Positions 46,747 to 55,448 of a stretch of 64,000 bases of DNA are shown here, in pieces. The position numbers were made by a program, and so were the translations under genes. Position 1 is the first letter of the stretch; the number at the start of each line of letters is the position of its first letter. The notes under the pieces were generated by a model. The model worked only from the letters and a program-made list of their open reading frames with translations, searched no databases and was not told the origin of the DNA. The stretch comes from Erwinia pyri (lineage in GTDB: Bacteria > Pseudomonadota > Gammaproteobacteria > Enterobacterales > Enterobacteriaceae): the NCBI RefSeq assembly GCF_030758455.1, contig NZ_CP132353.1, positions 3,224,001 to 3,288,000 on the forward strand. Reading direction: 5' to 3'.

Positions 46747-48082
46747 AGCGGCTTACCTCCGACAGATGAAAACAGGTTTGCTCGAAATCGGACGGGTCGC
46801 GCATAGCCTGCTGCAGATAGCCGTTAATGGCGCTCTGCGCCTGCACGGCGGCGTCGGTCAGGCTGTCGTTGCCGGGCTGATACTCGCCAAGACGGATCAG
46901 CATCTCCACCTGCTGCCAGGCGGCCATCAACCGGCGTACTGCTGTGGCCTCGCTTACCTGCTGCCTGGCCACCACGTTGGTCATGGTGCGGCTGAGGCTG
47001 GCCAGCACATCGATGGCGGGATAGTGGCCCCGCTCCGCCAGTTTACGGGTCAACACAATGTGGCCGTCGATAAGCGACCGCACTTCGTCCGCGACCGGAT
47101 CGTTCATAGAATCCTGCTCGATCAGCACGGAGTAGAGCGCGGTAATGGCGCCGGTTGAAGTTTGTCCGGCCCTCTCCAGCAGCGTTGGCAACAGCGTATA
47201 GACGGAAGGCGGCAAACCGCCGCGCCCTGGCGGTTCGCCCAGTGCCAGACCGATTTCGCGCTGGGCGCGGGCAAAACGGGTCAGCGAATCCAGGATCAGC
47301 AGCACGCTTTTCCCCTGGTCACGAAACGCCTCGGCAATGGCGGTGGCGGTAAAGGCGGCACGGGCGCGCTCCATGCTGCTGCGGTCAGAGGTGGCGCAGA
47401 GCAGCACCGTGCGGCTGCGCAATTCGCTGTCCAGCTCATGGTCCAGAAATTCGCGCAGCTCGCGGCCACGTTCGCCAATCAGCCCGAAAACAATCACGTC
47501 GCACGGCGTATTGCGGGCCAGTTCCGCCAGTAAGGTGGTTTTCCCGCAGCCCGCACCGGCAAAAATGCCGACGCGCTGCCCCACGCCCAGCGTTAACAAG
47601 CCGTCGATGGCACGCATGCCGGTAGGCAGCGGGGTGTCGATTCTGGGCCGCTCGGTAGGCGGCGGCGCATCACCCAGCACCGGTTTCACTCCCTCAATCT
47701 CGCCCGGCTGCGCAAAGGCGCTGATGCTGCCCGCTTCAATCGGGCGGCCAAAACCATCCAGCACGCTGCCCAGCAGCGCCTCCGAGACCCGAATGCTGTG
47801 CGGCTGATAGAGCGGCGTTACCCTGGCGCCCTGGGCAATACCATCCAGCTGGCCCAGCGCGGAAAGCAGCGTGTGGTGCGGATTGAACCCCACCACTTCC
47901 GCCAGCACGCGCGTCCCGTTTTTGCCCTCAATGCGGCACAGGTCGCCTATCCTTGCGCCCGGCAGGCTGCTCTCCAGCAGAATGCCGCTGATGCCGGTAA
48001 TACGTCCGAAGATTTCCACCGGTGCGAAGCGTGCCAGCCGCTGTTGATGTCCATGAAACCACTTATCCAGCTCTGCCTGCAT
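46724..48082 (-). CDS. hrcN: Type III secretion ATPase HrcN
   Basis: SctN ATPase, 452 residues. Walker A GAGCGKT (~169–175), Walker B LLILDSLTRFAR, and the F1-like GEPPGRGGLPPSVYTLLPTLLERAG segment are all present. It unfolds substrates and strips chaperones at the gate. It shares one base with the hrpQ stop and overlaps hrpO. Confidence 0.97.
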   Translation of the reverse strand: MQAELDKWFHGHQQRLARFAPVEIFGRITGISGILLESSLPGARIGDLCRIEGKNGTRVLAEVVGFNPHHTLLSALGQLDGIAQGARVTPLYQPHSIRVSEALLGSVLDGFGRPIEAGSISAFAQPGEIEGVKPVLGDAPPPTERPRIDTPLPTGMRAIDGLLTLGVGQRVGIFAGAGCGKTTLLAELARNTPCDVIVFGLIGERGRELREFLDHELDSELRSRTVLLCATSDRSSMERARAAFTATAIAEAFRDQGKSVLLILDSLTRFARAQREIGLALGEPPGRGGLPPSVYTLLPTLLERAGQTSTGAITALYSVLIEQDSMNDPVADEVRSLIDGHIVLTRKLAERGHYPAIDVLASLSRTMTNVVARQQVSEATAVRRLMAAWQQVEMLIRLGEYQPGNDSLTDAAVQAQSAINGYLQQAMRDPSDFEQTCFHLSEVSRYAPSLTA

Positions 48083-48981
48083 TACCAGTTCACCTTGATA
48101 TGTTCGCGACCGGCAAATTCGATCTCGCTGGAGGTGATGGCGACCAGGCGAAGGTCATCGACCTCATCACCGATAAAGAGCCGTTCTCCGGCATCGGTCA
48201 CCACGTTTGCCCGCTTCCCGGTGGTGATCTGCACGATGCGGAAAGGCAGTTTGGCACTGTAGAGTCGGGTGTTATTGACCAGCTTCGGTAGCACGTTGTA
48301 CTGCGCCTGGAAGCGCACCAGCATGCGTTCCAGAATTTGCAGCTGCTCTTTATTCAGCTCGCCGTTGAGGATCAGCGTGCCTTTACCCATATCGATCTTC
48401 ACGCCGGGGGTCAGACCCCGATCCCGCAGCATCGCAACCAGCGGCGGGCGGACTTCCTGCAGCGTCTCCAGCACTTTACGGTTAGATCCGGTGGTGGAGG
48501 TTTGCGCCACGGTCGGCTGCAGGATCCAGCTGATAATGGTGAAGCTGAGCAGTAAAATCAGGCTGATGGAGAGCGCCTGGACGCCGCGGGAGAAGGTCCG
48601 CGAAGGCGCCGGGCTTTCGGCAGTGGCCACTGCGGCAGCAACGGGGGCGGCGGCAACAGGCTGCGGCTCGCGGTTCATCGCTTCCCAGGGCCGGTCCGCC
48701 GGCACAAAGCTCAGCCAGGCCTCGCCCAGCGCAAAGGGGGTATCCGCTGGAAGAGGATCGATCGGCTCAGCGCGCTCCTGCTGCAGCGTACGGATGCTGC
48801 CTTCCACCGGCTGCAGCAGCCAGCGATCTTCAGCAAAAATCAGCGTGGCATGGTGTGCCAGAACGCCCGCGTCGCTCAGCAGCAGGTCAGCTTCCTGGGC
48901 GCTGCCTAACGTCCACTCACCGCCGGTAACGGGTAAGGCCGCCCCCTGATGACGACCTGAAAGTACGCGTAGTTCAAACAT
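48082..48981 (-). CDS. hrpQ: Type III secretion inner-membrane ring protein HrpQ (SctD)
   Basis: 299 residues. An N-terminal FHA-type cytoplasmic domain (~1–85), a Pro/Ala linker, one membrane span (LSISLILLLSFTIISWIL, ~142–159) and a periplasmic ring domain. The start MFELRVLSG at 48981 follows AAGGAG; a seven-codon longer frame lacks support. It forms the outer part of the inner-membrane ring with HrcJ. Confidence 0.92.
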   Translation of the reverse strand: MFELRVLSGRHQGAALPVTGGEWTLGSAQEADLLLSDAGVLAHHATLIFAEDRWLLQPVEGSIRTLQQERAEPIDPLPADTPFALGEAWLSFVPADRPWEAMNREPQPVAAAPVAAAVATAESPAPSRTFSRGVQALSISLILLLSFTIISWILQPTVAQTSTTGSNRKVLETLQEVRPPLVAMLRDRGLTPGVKIDMGKGTLILNGELNKEQLQILERMLVRFQAQYNVLPKLVNNTRLYSAKLPFRIVQITTGKRANVVTDAGERLFIGDEVDDLRLVAITSSEIEFAGREHIKVNW

Positions 48982-48991
48982 AATCAGCTCC

Positions 48992-51100
48992 TTATGCATC
49001 AAAGGACTCGGCTGAATCTTCCAGATCGAGGCGACCCACTACATTAATCGACAGGCTGGACTGCAGTTCTGCAAACGACAGTACCGGCACCTGATGGAAT
49101 TCATCCTGAAGCAGACCCCGCAGCGGGCTGCGCAGATCCTGCGCCACCAGCAGTACGGCAAAAGCGGGATTCTCCGGCGAGTAGGCGTGACGAAGCTGCG
49201 CCAGGATAGCCATGCTCTGCTCCTGGGTCAGGGCGAAAAAGACCTCGCTTTGCGTCTGGCGCAGCGAATCGCGCAGCTGCTCCTCCATCTCCGGCGTCAG
49301 CAGCCAGACGTGCAGGCCATCCTCCCGGGTGTACTGGTAGCAGATATGCTCTTTCATCGAGATACGCACCAGGTCGCTCAGCAGGCTGATATCCCGTTCA
49401 TGCTGGCCATGCTCAATCAGCGCTTCGGCAATGGCGCGAACCGAGCGCAGTGGGATACGTTCCGCCACCAGGTTTTGCAGCACGTTAGAGAAGCGGGCGA
49501 TCGGCATTACGCGCTGCAGCTCCTGAGCCAGTTCAGGCTGTTCCGCCTCCAGCCAGCCCATTAACGCACGCGTCTCCTGCAGGCCGATAAAATTAGGGGC
49601 GCTGGCATGAATGGCATTCTCCATTCGCTGCATCAGCAGTTCATGGAATCCCCAGCGCTGCACCTGCTCATTTTGTAAAAGCGGGTGTTCAGCAGGCAGC
49701 CAGATCAGCTCTGCCTCACGCCGCGTCTCTGTACCCACCACCACACCCTCTTCCTCCGCCAGGTGCTCATGCCCCTGACGGCTGACGGCGAACAGCCCGA
49801 TGTTGAAGGTGCCGATCACGCGGGGAATTTCATAGACCGAGTAGCGGAATTCGTCAGCAGGCAGCGAATCCTGAAACTCGATATCAAAGGCGGGCAGCGT
49901 GAAGCCGTAGTTGTAGACAATGCTGTTGCGCATCCGGCGGATAGCCTGAACCAGCTCCAGCGTCTCTGCCGTGCCGCGCGCGCTGCTGGGAAACTGCAGC
50001 AGATAAGGCCGCGTCGGGTTGAACTGGCGCAGATCCTCCGTGCCGTTCAGCTCCGGGGGGATCACTTCGTTCTCCATCTGCGGCTGGCTGGAGATCAGCT
50101 CCCGTTTCGCCCGCCAGATCTGAAAACTGCCTGTCGCCAGGGTCAGCACCGCCAGTACGATAAAGACGCCGGTGGGCATCCCTGGCAGCACGGCGAAGCC
50201 GAACATGCCGATGGAAGAGAGGATCCACGCTTTGGGCTGGCTGGTCAGCTGCTCGGCGATCTCCCGGCCGATATTGTTATCCAGGCTGGTGTCGCTGTCT
50301 GAAGAGACGCGCGTGATAATCATCCCGGCGGTCAGAGAGATAAGCAGCGCCGGGATTTGGGCAATCAGCCCGTCACCAATGGTCAGCACCGAGTAGGTGT
50401 GCATGGCGTCCCCGGCTGGCATGCCCAGCTGCATAACGCCGATGCTGAAACCGCCAATCAGGTTGATAAACAGGATCACCAGTCCGGCAATAGCATCCCC
50501 CTTGACGAACTTCATCGCGCCATCCATCGCTCCGAACAGCTGGCTCTCTTTTGCCAGATCGACACGGCGGCGCTTGGCGGTATTCACGTCGATCATTCCG
50601 GCACGGAGATCGCTGTCGATAGACATCTGCTTGCCCGGCATCGCATCCAGGGTAAAGCGGGCTGCCACTTCAGCCACCCTTTCGGAGCCTTTGGTGATCA
50701 CCAGAAAGTTCACCACCGTCAGGATCAGGAACATTACCATCCCCACGGCCAGGTTTCCGCCAACCACGAAGGTCCCGAAGGCGGCTACGATATGGCCGGC
50801 ATCCTGCTGCACCAGGATCTGACGGGTGGTAGAGATAGAGAGCGCAAGGCGGAACATAGTGGTCAGCAGCAGCACCGCCGGAAAGCTGGAGAACGCCAGC
50901 GGTTTTGGCAGGTACATAGCCAGCACCACCAGCAGCGAAGAGATACAGATATTGAGTGCAATCAGGGTATCAATCAGCCCCAGCGGCAGCGGAATGATCA
51001 GCATAAACACGATGGCCATAGCAAACATCGCGCCGATGATTTCAGAACGCCGCATCGCGCCCAGCGCGATGCGGTTCAGGACCAGAAACAGGCTGTTCAT
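48992..51100 (-). CDS. hrcV: Type III secretion export apparatus protein HrcV
   Basis: SctV/FlhA family, 702 residues. About eight membrane spans in the first ~330, including the FHIPEP-like loop GKQMSIDSDLRAGMIDVNTAKRRR (~155–178). A large cytoplasmic domain follows and forms the nonameric ring that receives substrate–chaperone complexes. Ten bases separate it from hrpJ. Confidence 0.97.
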   Translation of the reverse strand: MNSLFLVLNRIALGAMRRSEIIGAMFAMAIVFMLIIPLPLGLIDTLIALNICISSLLVVLAMYLPKPLAFSSFPAVLLLTTMFRLALSISTTRQILVQQDAGHIVAAFGTFVVGGNLAVGMVMFLILTVVNFLVITKGSERVAEVAARFTLDAMPGKQMSIDSDLRAGMIDVNTAKRRRVDLAKESQLFGAMDGAMKFVKGDAIAGLVILFINLIGGFSIGVMQLGMPAGDAMHTYSVLTIGDGLIAQIPALLISLTAGMIITRVSSDSDTSLDNNIGREIAEQLTSQPKAWILSSIGMFGFAVLPGMPTGVFIVLAVLTLATGSFQIWRAKRELISSQPQMENEVIPPELNGTEDLRQFNPTRPYLLQFPSSARGTAETLELVQAIRRMRNSIVYNYGFTLPAFDIEFQDSLPADEFRYSVYEIPRVIGTFNIGLFAVSRQGHEHLAEEEGVVVGTETRREAELIWLPAEHPLLQNEQVQRWGFHELLMQRMENAIHASAPNFIGLQETRALMGWLEAEQPELAQELQRVMPIARFSNVLQNLVAERIPLRSVRAIAEALIEHGQHERDISLLSDLVRISMKEHICYQYTREDGLHVWLLTPEMEEQLRDSLRQTQSEVFFALTQEQSMAILAQLRHAYSPENPAFAVLLVAQDLRSPLRGLLQDEFHQVPVLSFAELQSSLSINVVGRLDLEDSAESFDA

Positions 51101-51110
51101 TCGCTCGCCC

Positions 51111-52256
51111 TCACCCTTTCGCCGCGGCTTTGTGCTCGTTATCTACCATTATGCCAATCGCGCTTCGTAACAGCTTCGCCGACTCAGTGCGGTCGTTAAG
51201 ATTGCGCCAGAGCATCGGCGGTATGGTATTCATCAGCGGCAGCAGACCGTTGAAAAACAGCATTTTTGCGGCGGGCTTTTCTCCGGCAAACTCTTTACCC
51301 ATACCGGTAATGTCGCGTCCCTGCAATCCGGTTTCGGCGACGTTCAGCAGCCGACGGGTCAGCTCAATACCGCCCAGCGCAGAGAAAGGAATTTTGCCAC
51401 GGGAACGCAGATCGTCCAGCAGTTTGTCACTGCCAGCCAGCACATGCGTGAGCTGCCCGGCCTCGCTCAGAGCACGATGGATTTTTTGCAGCGAGCGGGA
51501 AGAAATAGAGGGTGTCAGCGCGGCAATATCTTCCGAAAGCGCGCGCTGTAACGTATGCAGGCCGGCTTTAAACTGCTCCACGCCATAACGCTCCAGCAGA
51601 CTGTCGAGCATCACACCAGGCGACTGATGCTTCACAATGCTGTGATAGTAGAGATCGCGCATCCCCTGCTTTTCAGCCGGATCGGTGGTGAAGCTGGCAA
51701 TAGCGGGCGCGGTATTCAGGCCCGCACGGACTTTATCGCCGAACTTTTCATGCAGCTCATCCAGCCCCTGGCTGGCCGCCGCCGCAGTCTGCATATCGCC
51801 GGTGCGGTCGGCTTCCCGCAGCGTCATCCGCAGCAGTAAATCACACCGTGCGGGATCGTTATCTGCCGCCGCTACCAGCGTCTCCGCTTCCGGTTCACTC
51901 GTCTTGCTGAGCAGATCCTTCAGCGCGCTCAGGCGGGTCTCCAGCCGATCCTGCTGCTGCCCGTCCAGCATCTGATAAAGCTCGCCCAGCCGTTCAATGC
52001 GCTCCACCGCCCCGCGATTACTGCGCAGATGTTGAGTATTGATCTGGCGACGGTTCAACCCTTTGGTTTTTTTCTCCACCTTTTCGCTGAACATCATGCC
52101 GATCTCCTCCAGCGAGTCGCTCAGCGAGGCGGCGGCTGACTGCGTATTCACCGGCCGGGCACGGATATCGCTCCCCGTGGCCAGGGGGCTATCCTTCTTG
52201 AGCAGCGTTTTTGCCAGGGCCTGCTGATACTGGTAAGCAGATTGAACTTTTATCAT
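51111..52256 (-). CDS. hrpJ: Type III secretion gatekeeper HrpJ
   Basis: SctW/YopN/InvE-type protein, 381 residues, mostly helical, with the N-terminal chaperone-binding part (SLSDSLEEIGMMFSEKVEKKTKGLNRR, ~45–71). It controls the order of translocator and effector export. First gene of the eleven-gene leftward operon, 32 bp after an hrp box. Confidence 0.92.
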   Translation of the reverse strand: MIKVQSAYQYQQALAKTLLKKDSPLATGSDIRARPVNTQSAAASLSDSLEEIGMMFSEKVEKKTKGLNRRQINTQHLRSNRGAVERIERLGELYQMLDGQQQDRLETRLSALKDLLSKTSEPEAETLVAAADNDPARCDLLLRMTLREADRTGDMQTAAAASQGLDELHEKFGDKVRAGLNTAPAIASFTTDPAEKQGMRDLYYHSIVKHQSPGVMLDSLLERYGVEQFKAGLHTLQRALSEDIAALTPSISSRSLQKIHRALSEAGQLTHVLAGSDKLLDDLRSRGKIPFSALGGIELTRRLLNVAETGLQGRDITGMGKEFAGEKPAAKMLFFNGLLPLMNTIPPMLWRNLNDRTESAKLLRSAIGIMVDNEHKAAAKG

Positions 52257-52287
52257 CTCGGGCTCGTCATTGATTTCGCGATTCTCT

Positions 52288-52315
52288 TACGTGGCTAACC
52301 CACGCGATAAGTTCC
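52288..52315 (-). promoter_or_regulatory. hrp box of the hrpJ operon (GGAACT variant)
   Basis: Minus strand: GGAACT (52315–52310), 15 bases, CCACGTA (52294–52288). The C-to-T change in the sixth position is a known tolerated form of the HrpL -35 element. It drives the whole hrpJ–hrcU unit. Confidence 0.85.
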
Positions 52316-52385
52316 CGAATAAAATGACCTTTAACACCTATTTAAAATGTCTGATTCAGCTGAAACATTAAACCGGCGTTATTAG

Positions 52386-52399
52386 TGTCAATTGTTGCA
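52386..52399 (+). promoter_or_regulatory. Candidate HrpS binding dyad upstream of hrpL
   Basis: TGTCA-N4-TTGCA. Its right half and spacing agree with the TGCAA-N4-TTGCA dyad that I recall as the E. amylovora HrpS site at about -138 to -125. Taking the start 12 bases after the -12 element, this lies at about -137 to -124. The left half matches only three of five bases. Confidence 0.55.
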
Positions 52400-52429
52400 C
52401 AGCTATTTTTCGCTATTGGTCGCTATTTG
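52400..52429 (+). repeat. Three GCTATT repeats with exact 10-bp period
   Basis: GCTATT begins at 52402, 52412 and 52422, giving one helical face per turn, directly next to the candidate HrpS dyad and 70–95 bp upstream of the hrpL -24 element. It may be a binding array or a bend element for looping. Confidence 0.6.
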
Positions 52430-52496
52430 TCTCAGATAATTCTTAACTCAAATAAAAAATGCTGAAATAATCTGGCGCCGCAGCCTTTTTCTTTTC

Positions 52497-52512
52497 TGGC
52501 ACGCTCCTTGCT
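52497..52512 (+). promoter_or_regulatory. hrpL: Sigma-54 promoter of hrpL
   Basis: TGGCAC-N5-TTGCT, full consensus. Expected transcription start is close to 52523. This decides the hrpL start codon, because the upstream in-frame ATG at 52515 would fall outside the RNA. Confidence 0.93.
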
Positions 52513-52556
52513 ATATGACAACTCTCAGGCTGTTCATTAATTTCAGGAGCGTAAAG

Positions 52557-53090
52557 ATGTTAACTTCTTCAACCGCAGGAATAGCTGAAGTACCCGTTGT
52601 CGTTTTATGGCAGGAGATCCTTTGCCAGCAAAATCGTAAACTGCACAACTTTATTCGTAAGCGTGTTTCCAATCGCGAAGACGTCGAAGATATTGCACAG
52701 ATGACCTGCCTGGAAGTGCTGCGCAACAGCCATAAATTTCTGGGAGCTTCGCGCCCTGAAACCTGGCTGTTCGGCATCGCCGCCAATCTGATCCGTAACT
52801 ACTACAAGACCCATCAGAACCGTTTTCTGTTTGACAGTCTGAATGAAGATAATCTGCTGGAGCTGATCCAAGAGTGTGATCCCAGTGACATTATTGCCAA
52901 TGATGAGCTGCTGGACGTGATGGCGGTATCGATTGGAAAACTGCCGGAAGAGACGCAGCAGATGCTGACTATTCTGGTGGAACGTAACGGCAGCTATCAG
53001 GATGTCGCCACCTCACTCGACATCCCTTTGGGTACGGTAAAATCCCGATTGTCCCGCGTGCGCGAAGCGCTGAAAAGCACAATAAGCTGA
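52557..53090 (+). CDS. hrpL: ECF sigma factor HrpL
   Basis: Alternative sigma factor that reads hrp boxes, 177 residues. Sigma region 2 (RKLHNFIRKRVSNREDVEDIAQMTCLEVLRNS … RPETWLFGIAANLIRNYYK) and region 4 (LPEETQQMLTILVERNGSYQDVATSLDIPLGTVKSRLSRVREAL) are clear. The ATG at 52557 follows CAGGAG and lies inside the predicted transcript. Divergent from hrpJ and next to hrpX, as in Erwinia and Pantoea. Confidence 0.95.
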   Translation: MLTSSTAGIAEVPVVVLWQEILCQQNRKLHNFIRKRVSNREDVEDIAQMTCLEVLRNSHKFLGASRPETWLFGIAANLIRNYYKTHQNRFLFDSLNEDNLLELIQECDPSDIIANDELLDVMAVSIGKLPEETQQMLTILVERNGSYQDVATSLDIPLGTVKSRLSRVREALKSTIS

Positions 53091-53205
53091 ATAAAGTAAA
53101 CTTTTCAGACTGAATAACGCCATAAATATTTATCTGCGCGCTGCCTCAACTTTCAGATGAATAACAATGGTCAGCAGAGAAATTATTTGTTGTAATTGTT
53201 CCTTA

Positions 53206-53220
53206 CCGACAAATTGTCGG
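53206..53220. promoter_or_regulatory. Palindrome upstream of hrpX
   Basis: CCGACAA-A-TTGTCGG, 7-bp arms, 71 bp before the hrpX start and 22 bp before a TATAAT (53242–53247). No T run follows, so it is not a terminator. It may be an operator for the hrpXY promoter. Confidence 0.45.
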
Positions 53221-53290
53221 GTGCCCTGTTCTCTGCGGTAATATAATCTATGCTTAGCGTAACGACATTTTTTAACCTTCAGAGAGAGAA

Positions 53291-54748
53291 ATGCTTTCGT
53301 CTGAAATATTCAGCCTCAATGTGAGTAAAAATCCTGATGAGAGTCGGGCTATCCTGCCCGACTTTGCGCTTGACAAGGTCAATGACGCTATCTATTTAGT
53401 CGGCAAAAATGCCGAGCTGGCCTATATCAATAATAAAGCCTGCGAAATGCTGGGCTACAAATATCAGGAATTGATCCGCTTAAGCTATGCCGATATTGAT
53501 GGCGAATTGCTGGATCCCGACGTGGCGGGGCTGTGGTGGAAGCTCAGCATGCGCCCGGAAGGGATCCGCTTTACCTCACAGCACAGGATGCGCTCCGGTG
53601 AGCTGATCCCGGTTGAGGTCAGCTCCAGCACCTATGAACATCAGGGGCAAACCCTGGTGCTTAACGTGGTGCGCGACGTGCGGGAGCTGAAACAGCGAAC
53701 CGAACGTTACCTGCAGCAGGAGCAGCAATTTCGCTCTCTGGTTGAAAATTCACCCGATCTTATCGCCCGCTTCGATACTGACATGCGCTGCCAGTATGCT
53801 AATCCGCAGGTGCTGGAAGTGATTGGCTGCAGCGAGGAGAAGGCGCGCGGCTGGCGCTTAACCGATACCATTCCTTTTGATGAAGTAGGCATGCGTCTGT
53901 TCCGTCTGGTCTCCAATACGCTGGCCAGCGGTGAAAAAAGCGAGGCGGAGCTGGAAGCGCGTTTTGGCGACCGGGCCAGAGTTCTGCACGTTCGCTGCGT
54001 ACCGGAATATGATTTGCAGGGAGAGGTGATCTCCATTCTGGCGGTAGGCCGCGATATCAGCCGCCTGCGGGAAGTGGAAAATGAGGTGCGTGCTGCGCAT
54101 CAACAGATGCGGCTGCTGGCGAGCAATCAACAGCAGCGCACCGAAGATGAACGCAAGCATATCGCCCGGGAAATTCATGACGAGCTGGGTCAGCACCTGA
54201 CCAGTTTGCGCGCCGGCTTGTCGGTGATGGGTATGCAGGCAGATAACCCGGCCCGCGTGGTACAACAAGCGGATTATCTGATGTCGCTGATCGACAGCAC
54301 GATTCAGGTCGTCAGAGATGTTTCCACCCGGTTGCGGCCCAATATGCTAAACATGGGTCTGGTCCCTGCGCTTGAATGGTTAAGGGATGAGTTTGTGAAA
54401 AACAGCGACTGCGCCTGCATGCTGATTGTTCCGGAGGGCAAACCTGTTGCGCTGAGCGATCAGGCTGTGACGGCGGTATTCCGGGTGGTGCAGGAGTCGC
54501 TGACCAATATTTCCCGGCATGCGAAAGCGAGCAAGGTCTCGATCATCGTACAGGCGAGCCGCGAGTCGGTGGTGGTACAGATCCGCGATAATGGCCAGGG
54601 CTTTAAAATGCAGGCGGTGCGTGAAGACGCTTTCGGCCTGCTGGGCATTAAAGAGCGGGTCGATATGCTGAATGGCTTTGCCTCGATCACCAGCGAACCC
54701 GGTCAGGGCACGCAGCTGGAGATCACCCTTCCCCTTTCAGCAAAATAG
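53291..54748 (+). CDS. hrpX: Sensor histidine kinase HrpX
   Basis: 485-residue kinase without membrane spans, so cytoplasmic sensing. Two PAS domains (~20–135 and ~145–260), a NarL-type HisKA_3 dimer domain with phospho-acceptor His in KHIAREIHDELGQH (~294), and a C-terminal HATPase (RDNGQGF, GLLGIKERV). It phosphorylates HrpY. It lies 200 bp after hrpL and 58 bp before hrpY. Confidence 0.94.
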   Translation: MLSSEIFSLNVSKNPDESRAILPDFALDKVNDAIYLVGKNAELAYINNKACEMLGYKYQELIRLSYADIDGELLDPDVAGLWWKLSMRPEGIRFTSQHRMRSGELIPVEVSSSTYEHQGQTLVLNVVRDVRELKQRTERYLQQEQQFRSLVENSPDLIARFDTDMRCQYANPQVLEVIGCSEEKARGWRLTDTIPFDEVGMRLFRLVSNTLASGEKSEAELEARFGDRARVLHVRCVPEYDLQGEVISILAVGRDISRLREVENEVRAAHQQMRLLASNQQQRTEDERKHIAREIHDELGQHLTSLRAGLSVMGMQADNPARVVQQADYLMSLIDSTIQVVRDVSTRLRPNMLNMGLVPALEWLRDEFVKNSDCACMLIVPEGKPVALSDQAVTAVFRVVQESLTNISRHAKASKVSIIVQASRESVVVQIRDNGQGFKMQAVREDAFGLLGIKERVDMLNGFASITSEPGQGTQLEITLPLSAK

Positions 54749-54806
54749 TCACACTGAGCTGCTATATTCTGCGCTCGAATCAGGCATCTCCAACCAGGGA
54801 ACCAGC

Positions 54807-55448
54807 ATGAGTGAAGTAATTAGGTTAGTGATTGCCGACGATCACGCGCTGATGCGCGAGGGGCTGAAACAGATTTTTGCGCTGGATGACAAGATAGATG
54901 TGGTCGGCGAAGCGGGCGATGGCGGCCAGGTGCTGGAACGGCTGCGGCTCGGCGGGCTGGATCTGCTGCTGCTGGATATTTCGATGCCGGGGATCAGCGG
55001 AGAAGATCTGATTAACCGCATCCATTCTCAGTATGCTTCGCTGCCGATACTGGTGCTGAGCATGTTCAATGAGCCGCAGATCGCCCGTCGCGTGCTGAAC
55101 TGCGGTGCGCTGGGCTATATCACCAAAGATAAGAACCCCGATGCGCTGCTGGCCGCCATCCGTAGCGTAGCCAAAGGCTCTCGCTATATCGATCACGATT
55201 TAGCCCAGGAGATTGTCTTTGCTGAATACCAGAACGGCAACCGTGCCTTGCATGAGACGCTAACCACCAGAGAACGCCAGATCCTTCTGATGCTGGCACA
55301 CGGGGAAACCATCAACGCGATTGCCGATGCGCTGTCGATCAGCAACAAAACCGTCAGCACCTATAAATCGCGCATGATGGAGAAGATGCAGTTCTCAAGC
55401 AACGCCGATATTGTGAAATATGCCATCAGCCACCAGCTGGTGCAGTAA
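54807..55448 (+). CDS. hrpY: Response regulator HrpY
   Basis: NarL/FixJ-type regulator, 213 residues. Receiver domain with DDHALMREG and phospho-acceptor Asp in LLLLDISMPG (~56); LuxR-type helix-turn-helix LTTRERQILLMLAHGETINAIADALSISNKTVSTYK. It activates hrpS in Erwinia/Pantoea. The start MSEVIRLVIADDHA at 54807 follows CAGGGA; the open frame upstream runs into hrpX. The 3' end overlaps the next convergent gene by 23 bp. Confidence 0.94.
   Translation: MSEVIRLVIADDHALMREGLKQIFALDDKIDVVGEAGDGGQVLERLRLGGLDLLLLDISMPGISGEDLINRIHSQYASLPILVLSMFNEPQIARRVLNCGALGYITKDKNPDALLAAIRSVAKGSRYIDHDLAQEIVFAEYQNGNRALHETLTTRERQILLMLAHGETINAIADALSISNKTVSTYKSRMMEKMQFSSNADIVKYAISHQLVQ

Noticed and set aside
50357..51199. 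280-codon plus-strand open frame inside hrcV
   Set aside because: Antisense of a certain gene; Gln/His/Arg-rich shadow translation.
54798..54830. GGAACC at the hrpY start as an hrp box
   Set aside because: The -10 half (CCACNNA) is missing at the right distance and the position overlaps the start codon.
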